Shown here piece by piece: positions 36,201 through 46,562 of a stretch of DNA of 64,000 bases. The position numbers and the translations under genes are program-made. Below the pieces are notes generated by a model, which ran no database searches, was not told where the DNA came from, and was given only the letters and a program-made list of their open reading frames with translations. Location of the stretch: NCBI GenBank assembly GCA_963930755.1, contig OZ005735.1:243716394-243780393 (forward strand), written 5' to 3'. Position 1 is the first letter of the stretch. Each line of letters opens with the position of its first letter. The DNA is from Eudasyphora cyanicolor. Taxonomy: Eukaryota > Arthropoda > Insecta > Diptera > Muscidae.

Positions 36201-38926
36201 ATTTTGATGATCAAACAACTTTATATATTACTGTGTGTGTATTTCACAGCTAATAGGAAGCTTGAGCTTCAAACTGTTAGATATATTGCTTCAAACTATT
36301 GTGTATCTTCTACAGTTAGAGCTTCAAATTACCCAGATTGATCATCGAACTGTCCTGCTTAGAACTTTTTGATCATCAAACAGCTCCGTTAACCCCAGTT
36401 TGGCTTAAATGGCTCCGAATATAACAATTTGAGCATCAAAGCCATCTTGATAGATCAGTTTGAGCATCATACTGGTCTGTATAGAACTAGTTAGGCATCA
36501 AACAGCTCTCTAAATAACAGTTTGAGCATCAAAAAACTCGGTATTCAGTTTGAGCATCAAGCTACTCTGAATAGAGCATTTTGATCGCAAAACTGTTCTA
36601 CGAGTACATAGTTCGATTTACAAATCAATCTACTCGGTATAGAACAGTTTGATCATCAAACTGTCTAGGTATATTATAGAGCTCGACCTTCAAAAAACAC
36701 TGGCTCCACACTACTCTGAATAGGGTCCAAATTGTTCTGTATGGAAGAGTTGAGCTTCATGATGTTCTGCATTGAACATTTTTCACCTTCAAACTGTTAT
36801 GTATAGAAGATTTTGAGCTTCACGAATTAGCTATGAAAATATCTACTACTTACCCCAGACTATTGGCCGTTTTGTAACCAGCAAAGTCATTCATATTACA
36901 ACCGATGAACATCAGTATTACCATGCCGGCCGAATAGACCAAGGCAGTCAATGCTATCCAGGCAGCCACTGAACGGGCGGTAGGTTTTAATTTCAAAATA
37001 ACCAAACCGGAAATAACAATACCAATACCCATTACCAAAATGCCACAAAAAGCTGCAATCATATTGGCATCATAAGGAGCCAAACGAAATTGTGTCTCCA
37101 GATATTTGGGCAAGAAGGTGTACAGACCGGCTATAGGCAGCAGATGAAAGACACACGATGCAGTGCGGAACATCAAAATGTCATTGCTCAGTTGACGTCT
37201 CACGGTTTTGGGAAAATCTATTAGAAAAAATTAACGAGTTTTAGAGCTTTATTCACATCGCCACTCAATTAGACACTAACCTTTCAATCTTGGTTTATCC
37301 TCCGGCTCTGCGGCGCTATCAGGTACCTTTTCGGCTGCGCCTGCTGCAGGTGCTGTTTTCTTTCCACGCAATTCTCTGGGAAATGAGAACATAGCAATCG
37401 ACGACAGCAACATAAGACTGCCTATAACCACTGGACCCAGCCACCAGGCACCAATCCAACGTGGATCGCTGGCATCGTAGCCAGGATTTGAGAAATTCAC
37501 GTACCAGCGGGTGCAGAAAGAGCCCACAATAAAGCCCGAGGCAGGACCCAAAATGCGTACACCAATTGTTATGGCCATATACATGGGAGATTGTTTGCTG
37601 GCCACATTGTCATCTATATAGGGAATGCCCAATGTGGAGACAGCCGTTTGGCCAATGCCAGAACTTAATAGACTGGCAAAGAAAATGCAGAGAACAATTA
37701 CGGTGATTTTGGAATGAGATGCCTGTTCCATTTTGCGATCCTCATTGCATTCTAAAAGATTTTTTATAAAATAATTTTTTATAAAATAATAGTGAAAAGA
37801 CATAATTTTTATAAAATAATATTAAACATACATCCTCTCCCACAAACTTACCCATGCTGGAATTTTGCGTCTGATTACCCAAAATACAGAGATTCAAATC
37901 TAAATGCTGAGATCCCATTTGAGATATGGTTACACTGGATTCATTGCTGAGGCCTAACCCACCTAAATCACCTCCCATGCTAGTGATAGCTGGTCCTCTG
38001 AGACTTTCTGGCAATTTCAGATCCGGCATATTTCTCGATGACAGTATAGCTGTGGATTGCAACAGATCTTTGCCAAATATAAAATGAGGCAGAGCACAGG
38101 CAAAAGCTGCTATTGAGAATAGGACCATGCCGCAGGCTATCCATCGCGGACGATGACCACGTCCAGCGAAATAAGTCAGCAACATGGCCGTACTGATTTG
38201 CCCCATTTCACTGGCACTTAATAGAAAGCCTGTAGTTTTTGACTTTATCTGAAACAGCTTCTCGATGGTAGTGATGACCGATACGAAATAGGTCATGTAC
38301 ATGCCCTGCAGTATATAGGCCACTAAGAAAACTACCATAAACATATGAGTCGAAGCCAAATTGCGAGCCCATTTTGGTCGGCAGCCGAACAGGCCACATC
38401 CTTCTCTTTTTGTCGACTCCGAATGTCTATCCGAATCGTTGTCCGATTCTTCGTTATCATGTTTCTGTTTGTACAGACCCGTCAATGGATCATGTTCGTC
38501 GTATTTGTCGGTATGACCAATACCATTTTTGCCATTCGCCAGTGAGCCATTATTATTGGATTGCATAGGCGAATGATGCATTATTTCATTCTTTAAGTTC
38601 TTCAACTCCTCATTGTTATTGCTACCTGTCCCGGCATATATTACGGAATTTTGATCTGTCACTCCACCACCAATAGTGCCATCCAGTGCTACATTGTCAT
38701 CGTTGTTGGCATTTTTGCTGCTGCCATTTTGCAGCAGAGGCGTCCACGCCTGATTGGAGTCACGCCTTTGACCATTAACTATCTGTGGTGGAGTTGTGTC
38801 ATCACTTGCACTCGACGCATTTTGATTATCGTGACCATTATTTAGAGTTGGATATGTTTTGAGATTACTGCTGTTATTATGGTTGTTTGTCGTGGTGACG
38901 ACATCACTGAAACCTTCAGAATTCAT
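30292..38926 (-). CDS. Oatp74D: Organic anion transporter polypeptide, probable Oatp74D (ecdysone importer), seven coding exons
   Basis: SLCO/OATP membrane carrier; in flies Oatp74D carries ecdysteroids into cells. Exons read from the minus strand: 38926-37852, 37751-37281, 37217-36854, 31566-31379, 31310-31152, 31075-30899 and 30458-30292. All six introns are GT-AG, and phases join to one 866-residue frame. The N-terminus (1-190) is long, Asn-rich and cytosolic. TM1-3 lie at about 194-284. Exon 2 has TM4-6 and the family signature WIGAWWLG (about 457). Exon 3 has TM7-9. Exon 4 is a Kazal-like Cys-rich loop with CSCDREQFAPICG. Exons 5-7 carry TM10-12 and a polar tail. No stop or frameshift is present, so the gene looks functional. 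The introns are short (64-102 nt in four cases) except 36853-31567 and 30898-30459. Membership in OATP is certain; the 74D assignment rests on remembered similarity. Confidence 0.9.
31684..32855 (+). mobile_element. Mariner element in the transporter intron, inactive
   Basis: The inverted ends CGAGGGTTGCTATATATATT and GAAATATAAATAGCAACCCTCG are flanked by TA. The element is 1172 bp, slightly shorter than a typical 1.3-kb mariner. The transposase starts near 31860, reads an HTH region with FNRGRRSLKDEVREGRP, frameshifts near 32075, and continues through VTGNESWIYAYEPE and VHHDNASSHT, then loses the third-Asp block (HPPYSPDL type) through a deletion near 32600. It runs antisense to the host gene. 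A relic of the same family is at 56213. Confidence 0.88.
32930..33085. repeat. Fold-back repeat in the transporter intron (1 of 3)
   Basis: AAAATTAAAGATTTGCGTC, AAAGTCGCCCTTAAT and the inverted ATTAAGGGTGTCTTTGGCGC, AACTCTTTAATTTTAAG form arms of about 40 bp around an AT-rich centre. Confidence 0.75.
33190..33520. mobile_element. Fold-back MITE in the transporter intron (2 of 3)
   Basis: Arms of roughly 90-120 bp pair imperfectly: CCTAGGGGTCTTTTTGGTCC, GAAGGGTAAAAA and AAAACAGGTGTTTA at the left; TAAACACCTGTTTT, TTTACCCTTTTCC and AAAAACCCCTAGATTGAGG at the right. A half copy lies at 34957-35140. Confidence 0.8.
33522..33680. repeat. Fold-back repeat in the transporter intron (3 of 3)
   Basis: ATAAGTCTCTGAATACACCA and AAACT at the left pair with AGTTTTGGTGTATTCCGAGA, CTTAT at the right; the inner arms also match (CAGAAATAAGTC and GACTTATTTCTG). 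Confidence 0.8.
33682..34956 (+). mobile_element. Mariner-type element, second family, copy 1
   Basis: TA-flanked, 1275 bp. The transposase starts at 33799 (MERLTSEQRLRIVQLFYEN) with a helix-turn-helix half and reads through SDEAHFW. After the stop at 34273-34275 it can be followed in other frames through QQDGATSHTS and WPPRSCDITPLDFFLWG, again with 36 residues between the second and third Asp, to QHLIDTIFNK. At least four stops or frameshifts make it inactive. A second copy lies inverted at 50534-51789. Confidence 0.88.
34957..35140. repeat. Half copy of the intron fold-back MITE
   Basis: GTAGAATTTTATGCCAAATA, TTACCCTTTTCCAC, GACCCCTACATTGAGGAGC and CAACAAAAATTTCCCTCGTAG match the right half of 33190-33520 and the inverse of its outer left arm. 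The mariner at 33682-34956 lies directly before it and may have broken it. Confidence 0.65.
35270..36830. repeat. Near-palindromic minisatellite, array B, in the transporter intron
   Basis: Many drifted units of about 30-45 bp of the form CTGTATAGAACAGTTTGAGC then ATCAAACTG. It belongs to the same family as array A but is much more diverged. It ends just before the splice donor at 36853. Confidence 0.8.
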
Positions 38927-39162
38927 TTTTGTTGTGGTCCGTTATAAAATTCAAAACAAATTTTTGAAATTCGAGACCATGTGTTGTCTAGTGGGTTGTT
39001 GTGGTGGTGGTGATTGGTTGCTGTTACCCCTAAGATTCGATGCGAATTATACAGTTATGTCCATGTTATTGGTGCGTTTTTCTTTGTTTCTTATTACAAT
39101 TGCTGAACAATCCAATTCTAGGGTTTGAGGTAGATTTGTTGATTGCGGCAGTGCGGTTGTAT
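38927..39162 (-). promoter_or_regulatory. Probable 5' UTR of the transporter, with upstream splice acceptor
   Basis: On the minus strand TTTCATTTCTTCTGCAG ends at 39163 and has a good polypyrimidine tract. The next 236 bases up to the ATG at 38926 would be untranslated leader. If correct, the octamer array lies in the first intron and the promoter is further away, perhaps beyond 43 kb. No promoter element could be identified with confidence. Confidence 0.5.
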
Positions 39163-39699
39163 CTGCAGAAGAAATGAAAATAATAGTTGCATAAATATAA
39201 CAGTATGATAGTACAACATAATTATAGTATAAGTGTATACACGTTTAACAGTGTAACAATATAAGAGTATTGTAGTATTACAGTATTACATTATTATTAT
39301 TTACCGTATAACAGTATAATAGCGTAATAATATAATAGTATAACAGTATAATAGTATAACAGTATAATAGTATAATAGTATAACAGTATAATAGTATAAT
39401 AGTATAATAGTATAATAGTATAATAGTATAATAGTATAATAGTATCATAGTATAATAGTATAATAGTATAATAGTATAATAGTATAATAGTATAATAGTA
39501 TAATAGTATAATAGTATAATAGTATAATAGTATAATAGTATAATAGTATAATAGTATAATAGTATAATAGTATAATAGTATAATAGTATAATAGTATAAT
39601 AGTATAATAGTATAATAGTATAATAGTATAAAAGTATAATAGTATAATAGTATAATAGTATAATAGTATAATAGTATAATAGTATAATAGTATAATAGT

Positions 39700-41560
39700 A
39701 TAATATAAAAACAATAAAAATAACCGGAAACAACATACAAAATTCTATATACATTGATATGGTAAATGAAGTGGAGATATATAATATTCTAAATAAACTG
39801 AATATAAGAAAAAGTCCAGGTGCGGATGGTATTAGAGCGTTGGATTTAAAAAATAATACATCAGTGTTGACACCGATAATAACCAATTTTATAAACAGAT
39901 GTCTGAATGAATCGCAAATTCCAGAGCTTCTTAAAAACGCATTTATTAGACCCATATATAAAAGTGGAAGAAAAAATGACTTTAACAATTATCGCCCAAT
40001 ATCCATATTACCAATACTAGATAAAGTTCTAGAAGAAATAGTAACAAACAGACTGAATAATTTTCTAAATAAGTATAACATAATAAACAAAAATCAATAT
40101 GGTTTCCAAAAGGATAAAAATATAAACAAACTGCTTGGCAAGTTTTCTAACCAAGTGAACAAAAGTCTAGGAAAAAACATGCATTGTTTAGTCCTTTTCA
40201 TAGACTTCAGTAAGGCGTTCGACACAATACCACACAATAAACTTATTGAAGTTCTACAAAACTATGGAATAAGAGGCAAATTTTTGGACTTCTTTAAAAA
40301 TTATTTGAGTAACGGAACATACCAAGTACAGATAGCAGATAAGCTGAGCAAAACTACAAATGTATTGCAAGGAGTACCGCAGGGCTCCAAACTAGGTCCT
40401 ATCCTATACATATTATATGCAAATGATATGCTTAGTCTACTGACCAATAGTTCACCCTACGCGTATGCAGACGATACCGCCATAGTTGTAACTAACAGTT
40501 GTATTTTGAATGCAACAAATATAATGCAATCTGAATTAAATCTAATAACGAAATGGTGCCATGATAAAGGATTAATAATAAACGCCACTAAAACTAAATT
40601 GATTCACTTCCGGCCAAGACATTTTAAACAAACAGATCTGCCAATTATTTTCCATAACAACAAATGTTTAGACACTTCGATAACTCCAAATACCGATGTA
40701 GCCGACGCTTGCTCAACACAAATAGAATTTGTAGAAAGCTATAAATATCTAGGAGTGTACTTAGACGCACACTTCAGATGGGAACTACATGTAGATCACT
40801 TACAAGGAAAGCTTCGAAAAACTATATTTTCCTTATATCATCTAAGTAGATGCTCACCATACAAAGTTGTGAAGCAAGCCTACATGTCTCTAGCAGCGTC
40901 ATATCTAAGACATGGGATTACCGCTTGGGGTAGAGGATCACAATGCAAAATAATACAGAGCACTCAGGACAGACTAGTCAAACTTTTATTTGAATGTCAC
41001 CAGCACCGAACGAACTTTACAACCCAAATATCTACTGATCAACATACAACACAAAATCAAAACGCCAATATAAACACAACTAATCCAAATATACAAAACA
41101 TCAAACAAGTTTATAAGGATTTAAAAATCCTTAATGTTGGCGAAATTTATCAAATCACCACAATCGTCGAATTTTACAGAGATGAAACATTATTACAACA
41201 AATCAATCATCCACAAAATACAAGGAGCAGAGCACAAGGACGTTATCAAATACAGAAATTCAAAAATAATTATGAAAAGAACTCACTAGCAGTTTCACTG
41301 CCTACAATATGCAACAACATTCCCTGCCATATACTCAACAACACAAATAAATTACGAAGAAAGAAAGAAATTAAAAAATATTTACTGTTATAACCTAATT
41401 ATAGATAGAAATAAGTGAAATGTGAATTATGAAATTTCAACAGCTGAGCTGAACATATATTACACCTGCAGACAAGCCTTTAAGGCTTCGCGGGTATATC
41501 TTAAGATAATATGTACAAATTAAAAGATACAATAAAGAAAGCAAATATTAAAAAAAAAGT
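39700..41560 (+). mobile_element. 5'-truncated non-LTR retrotransposon inside the octamer array
   Basis: Unique sequence begins about 39704 straight out of the array and ends in AATAAA (about 41532) and a nine-A tail at about 41552, after which the array resumes. The 3' UTR holds the palindromes AAGCCTTTAAGGCTT (41474-41488) and ATCTTAAGAT. Target duplication cannot be seen because both sides are the same repeat. Confidence 0.9.
39759..41393 (+). CDS. Reverse transcriptase ORF of the non-LTR element, open for 544 codons
   Basis: Reverse transcriptase for target-primed retrotransposition. The frame is open from the array boundary, so the ATG at 39759 is only the first Met in a truncated polyprotein; the endonuclease that should precede it is missing. 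Motifs by residue: RKSPGADGI (18-25), NYRPISILP (77-85), FIDFSKAFD with the first catalytic Asp (147-155), GVPQGS (205-210), YADD (236-239), then thumb-like KWCHDKGLIINATKTK and YKYLGVYLD. About 190 further residues lack a recognisable RNase H. The wording resembles CR1/L2/Jockey-superfamily elements; I cannot place the clade. No stop interrupts it, unlike every other element in the window except short remnants, so it inserted recently. Confidence 0.85.
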   Translation: MVNEVEIYNILNKLNIRKSPGADGIRALDLKNNTSVLTPIITNFINRCLNESQIPELLKNAFIRPIYKSGRKNDFNNYRPISILPILDKVLEEIVTNRLNNFLNKYNIINKNQYGFQKDKNINKLLGKFSNQVNKSLGKNMHCLVLFIDFSKAFDTIPHNKLIEVLQNYGIRGKFLDFFKNYLSNGTYQVQIADKLSKTTNVLQGVPQGSKLGPILYILYANDMLSLLTNSSPYAYADDTAIVVTNSCILNATNIMQSELNLITKWCHDKGLIINATKTKLIHFRPRHFKQTDLPIIFHNNKCLDTSITPNTDVADACSTQIEFVESYKYLGVYLDAHFRWELHVDHLQGKLRKTIFSLYHLSRCSPYKVVKQAYMSLAASYLRHGITAWGRGSQCKIIQSTQDRLVKLLFECHQHRTNFTTQISTDQHTTQNQNANINTTNPNIQNIKQVYKDLKILNVGEIYQITTIVEFYRDETLLQQINHPQNTRSRAQGRYQIQKFKNNYEKNSLAVSLPTICNNIPCHILNNTNKLRRKKEIKKYLLL

Positions 41561-43094
41561 ATAATAGTACAATAGTATAATAGTATAATAGTATAACAGT
41601 ATAATAGTATAATAGTATAATAGTATAATAGTATAATAGTATAATAGTATAATAGTATAATAGTATAATAGTATAATAGTATAATAGTATAATAGTATAA
41701 TAGTATAATAGTATAATAGTATAATAGTATAATAGTATAATAGTATAATAGTATAATAGTATAATAGTATAATAGTATAATAGTATAATAGTATAATAGT
41801 ATAATAGTATAATAGTATAATAGTATAATAGTATAATAGTATAATAGTATAATAGTATAATAGTATAATAGTATAATAGTATAATAGTATAATAGTATAA
41901 TAGTATAATAGTATAATAGTATAATAGTATAATAGTATAATAGTATAATAGTATAATAGTATAATAGTATAATAGTATAATAGTATAATAGTATAATAGT
42001 ATAATAGTATAATAGTATAATAGTATAATAGTATAATAGTATAATAGTATAATAGTATAATAGTATAATAGTATAATAGTATAATAGTATAATAGTATAA
42101 TAGTATAATAGTATAATAGTATAATAGTATAATAGTATAATAGTATAATAGTATAATAGTATAATAGTATAATAGTATAATAGTATAATAGTATAATAGT
42201 ATAAAGTATAATAGTATAATAGTGTAATAGTATAATAGTATAATAGTATAATAGTATAATAGTATAATAGTATAATAGTATAATAGTATAATAGTATAAT
42301 AGTATAATAGTATAATAGTATAATAGTATAATAGTATAATAGTATAATAGTATAACAGTATAATAGTATAATAGTATAATAGTATAATAGTATAAAGTAT
42401 AATAGTATAATAGTATAATAGTGTAATAGTATAATAGTATAATAGTATAATAGTAAAATAGTATAATAGTTTAATAGTATAATAGTATAATAGTATAATA
42501 GTATAATAGTATAATAGTATAATAGTATAATAGTATAATAGTATAATAGTATAATAGTATAATAGTATAATAGTATAATAGTATAATAGTATAATAGTAT
42601 AATAGTATAATAGTATAATAGTATAATAGTATAATAGTATAATAGTATAATAGTATAATAGTATAATAGTATAATAGTATAATAGTATAATAGTATAATA
42701 GTATAATAGTATAATAGTATAATAGTATAATAGTATAATAGTATAATAGTATAATAGTATAATAGTATAATAGTATAATAGTATAATAGTATAATAGTAT
42801 AATAGTATAATAGTATAATAGTATAATAGTATAATAGTATAATAGTATAATAGTAGAATAGTAGAATAGTATAATAGTATAATGGTATAATAGTATAATA
42901 GTATAATGGTATAATAGTATAAAAGTATTATAGTATATTAGTATAAAAGTATTATAGTATAACGGTATAATAGTATTATAGTATAACAGTATAACAACAA
43001 TATAACAAATATATATAACAATATGACAGTATAAAATATAATATTATGAATTGTCATATCTAAAAATATTAACGATTTCAACGAATGAACTTAA

Positions 43095-44275
43095 ACATTA
43101 AGCCAAAGGGTGTATAGCATCAAACTGTTCCATATAAAAGTTTGTGCAACGAACTGTGCTATACAAAAAGAGTTTGCTAAACAAACTTTTTTATCTTTAA
43201 GACTTATAAAATCGCTCAGTATAGAACAAGCATCAATATTCTCTTATTCTTTATTGATGAGTTTGGGCTTCCAGCTATTCTCCATGCAAGAGTTTGAGAA
43301 ACTGCTGTTCTGTATAGAACAGTTTCATCATCAAACTATTCTCCTTGGAAGAGTTTGAGAATCAGTTGATTTGTAAAGAACAGTTTGAGCACAGATATAT
43401 ATTATAAGAAAAATTTAACATCGAACTGCTTTATATAGAGGAGTGCATCAGCGCTGCCAGTTTAGAGGTTTTATCCCCAATTTGGGGATTTTTCTTAGCG
43501 AATGGGGATATATTTTTTGGTTTGGTGATCCGGGGATTTGGCGGGGATTGCAATTTTTTATAATTACACGGTTTATTTGAATTAAACAAAATGAATTTTA
43601 GTACAAATGAATTTTAAAGTACATGATTCACATAAGTTAAAATATTTTCCGGAGATTTTTTTGGGGATGAGAAATTTTTTTTTGGGGATTTAGTAGATTA
43701 AAAATACAAATTTAGGGATTCGGCACTAAAAAAACTGGCAAGCCTGGAGTGCATCAAACCCGGCTATATAAAGTAGTTTGATCATCAAACTATACAAAAG
43801 AGTTTGAACATCAAACTATTCTGTAGATTATATTTTGAGCCTAAACTGTTCTCTATGGAAGTGTTAAGCATAAAATAGTTCAATGTAGAAGTGTTGGATT
43901 ACCAAACTGTTCTCTTCAAAAGAGTTTGGTCAACAAACGGATCTCTATAGAAGTTTAAGAGGATCAGTCTGCCCTCTACAAACGAGTTTTGTCGTTAAAC
44001 TGTTCTCTATAAAAGAGTTTAATAAGCAGACTGATCTATACTCGTATAGACGATTTTGAGCATAAAACTGTTCTCTACAGATGAGTTCGAGCATCAAACT
44101 GTTCTTTAGAGGAATGTTTAGATATTTAAATGTCATTTTAAGAAGAGTTTGAGCCTTAAACTGTTCTCTGTAGATGATGTTGAGCCTTAATATTGTTCTC
44201 TGTGGATTTTTTTATCGAACCGGACAATGTAAAAGAGATTTGGTATAAAACTGTTCTCTTCTATATTTTACAGAA
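43095..44275. repeat. Near-palindromic minisatellite, array C
   Basis: Units of about 30-40 bp with GAGTTTGAGCATCAAACTG and TTCTCTATAGAA, the same family as arrays A and B. It is split by a hAT MITE at 43449-43746. Confidence 0.78.
43449..43746. mobile_element. 298-bp hAT MITE (hAT-3) inside array C
   Basis: The ends CAGCGCTGCCAGTTT and, inverted, CAGGCTTGCCAGTTT are flanked by a perfect 8-bp duplication GAGTGCAT (43441-43448 and 43747-43754). Subterminal TCCCC/GGGGA words recur. No coding. Confidence 0.92.
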
Positions 44276-44279
44276 AAAA

Positions 44280-46365
44280 AAGATAATTAAAAATCCAAAA
44301 TTTTTTTTAAAATTCATAATTTAGCTGATGCCTCGACATTGTTTGTTGCATAGCAGATATCAGTAGTTTTCCGGAAAAAATCAAAACGTTCAGTAGAGCC
44401 TAAATACATTTTCTCTAGCAGTACATTTGATACTTAATATGCATAGATGAGTTTTGGAAAAAGTCATCAAAAAATTATCATACATACTTAGGAATGTCTT
44501 ATACGGATCGATAGATAATGATTAACTGAATACATTTATACTAAAATCCCGAAATCGGAATTTTCTGACATCGGTTGTTATTCCAGAAAACTACAGATAT
44601 ATCATTGCATTTTCTGTAACTTTAGCACTCCTGATTATCTTCATTGTTTATTTTATAAAGAGGACAACGAAAAGAAAAACAATATCGCCAAGAATTTTAT
44701 ATAGAACCTAAAACACGAATGCAATAATTATAACTGCGCCGGCGATAAGTGATAAGTTTTCGCTTTCATTTCAGTGCAAATAAAAGTATGTACATATGCA
44801 TATGTATTACATACAAAAATATCTATAGATACATATAGACAAATATTAATTTTTTTGTATTCGACAAATATTGTATTGATAAATTTTGTATCGTAACCGA
44901 TCTCTCTTTTGGGCGACGATATTAATATTCTCACCTTTCCATTGAAAGTGAACCTCCGGATAATTGCAATTTAGCTTTGCCGGACAAGCTTTGCAGTAAA
45001 GCGCCAATATTTATACAATGTTAACGGGCGACAGATAGCGGCAGCAGTATCAGATCTCCGAAGTCCATCTACACCGTGTTAACTAACACTGGATTTGTTG
45101 ATAGGTGTTGTGAATATAGCTCCTCGACAATAACTGAATGCCCCAAACCAAATAAATCTTCTACAAAGTTGAACAATACTGCGCGCGCTTATCAGTTTAG
45201 CTGCCGGCGTCAGCAGTGTTGCCGTCGTCTTCAGATATTTCCCACTGCAACTTTTGATTGACACGCATAAATGGAACGCAAAAAAAGTTGGCGAGGAAAC
45301 GTAAATTCAAAACTGTTGTGCTGAAATCAATCAAAAGTGGTATCTCAAAGTTTAGCACAAGACTTTCGCATGCAACTCTGCGAGGGGATAGTTTTCATAT
45401 AGGGAGTGCCTTTATCCGTTACAATGATTAAGGTTTAAAAAATGTAAGATTTGTTTTAACACTAAGGGATAGAATGCACTTTCAAAACAGACTTGTGCCA
45501 TTTACAATCTTTTTCAAGTGTCTGTTCGAATGTGATTGGTTAATACAGGGAGGGAGAGATAAACTTAAGGCCTTATTCATAAAAAGTTATGCAGGGTTTA
45601 AAATTATTTTTATCTTTTAAAATCAGTTGAATAGACCTTCCATAACCTTTTGAATAATGTTTCAGAAACTTGCCCCTATACTCCAAGATAATAAGAACTG
45701 TTGAATGTGTGGCTTAGGTTGAAGAGAGGAGACGTTGAAAAATGTGTGGCTTAAGGAAATAAATAATATTATTTGGAGTGTTCGCAATTTTTATCTATCT
45801 ATATTTCACCATGTTCGGTCATCCTGCATTTAGAGCTACACAACAATTATAGCTGTTAAAATGCATGTAAACAAATATATTGGCTGTTTTTTGTTAGCTC
45901 GAATCAGATATGGTGGAAATTGACATTAGAAGAAAATACATCTACACGTGAATGTAGATCTAAGTAGAATTTTGAAAGCTTATTATTTTGCAAGCTTATC
46001 AAAATTTCTCCAGCGAAATTCCTCGCCGTAGTGTATTTTTATCTTATCGTCGTGTCCTTCACTTTTTGCAAACACATACAAATCGCTCGTTTCGCGCAAG
46101 AAGGTCGCAATTTAAAATTGGACAATGTTCCTCACAGTAATATCTAGAAAGTAGTGCAAAATTTAAATGAATTCTGAATCAGTCGTATAAGTGCTTATAA
46201 AATCAGCTGTTGGAACACATTAAAAGCTGCCAGACAACCAGTTTGTCCTACACCGAATTTGTTCGCATTGGGCTTCTTCTTTATTTTGAAGAGCATTTTC
46301 TTTATTCCATCTTAAATATAAAAGTAAAAGGTGGCCCATTTAAAATTTTAAATTTGAACTATCGA
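44280..46365. other. Intergenic DNA; possible promoter region
   Basis: No coding frame is supported. 44930-45265 is richer in G and C than anything nearby (CAGCGGCAGCAGT, CTGCCGGCGTCAGCAG) and could be a promoter or first non-coding exon of the minus-strand transporter, but no core element set was found. 45265-46365 shows nothing recognisable. Confidence 0.35.
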
Positions 46366-46371
46366 TTACCT

Positions 46372-46562
46372 TGACTTGTGATTTGAGCCCTTTGGATTAT
46401 TTTCTGTGGGGAGCCAGCCATTAAGGATAAATGTTGCGCAAAGCATCCAGAGACAATTGAAGCGTTGAAACATGAAATCGAAGTTACCATTGAAGAGATT
46501 CGAACCGATACAATCGAAAATATACTGAAAAGTTGGGTTGATCGGATACGACGCTTATTTAC
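46372..46562 (+). pseudogene. Mariner-type transposase C-terminal fragment
   Basis: Frames read CDLSPLDYFLWG (third catalytic Asp block), then after a shift ALKHEIEVTIEEIRTDTIEN and ILKSWVDRIRRLF. Terminal repeats are not seen. The end of the coding part passes directly into the tandem repeat at 46553. Confidence 0.65.

Larger units (their letters stand above)
39240..43000. repeat. (TATAATAG)n octanucleotide array, split by a retrotransposon
   Basis: About 460 bp of array on the left and about 1.4 kb on the right of the insertion. The core is almost invariant; edges carry variants such as TATAACAG, TATCATAG, TAGAATAG and TATTATAG. Three units equal 24 bases, so the minus strand is open in several frames with an eight-residue ILLYYYTI period; these are not genes. 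Confidence 0.95.

Noticed and set aside
37742..37851. Extension of the first transporter exon past 37852
   Set aside because: GTAAGTTTG is a strong donor, the acceptor TTTTAG at 37752 restores phase, and readthrough gives low-complexity Phe/Tyr/Lys sequence.
39278..39988. Long minus-strand frames (up to 236 codons) in the octamer array
   Set aside because: They are the three-frame reading of an 8-bp repeat, with an eight-residue period, and no other coding sign.
44930..45265. Promoter of the transporter gene
   Set aside because: Higher GC alone is not enough; no convincing initiator, TATA or downstream element combination was found, so it is only noted as possible.
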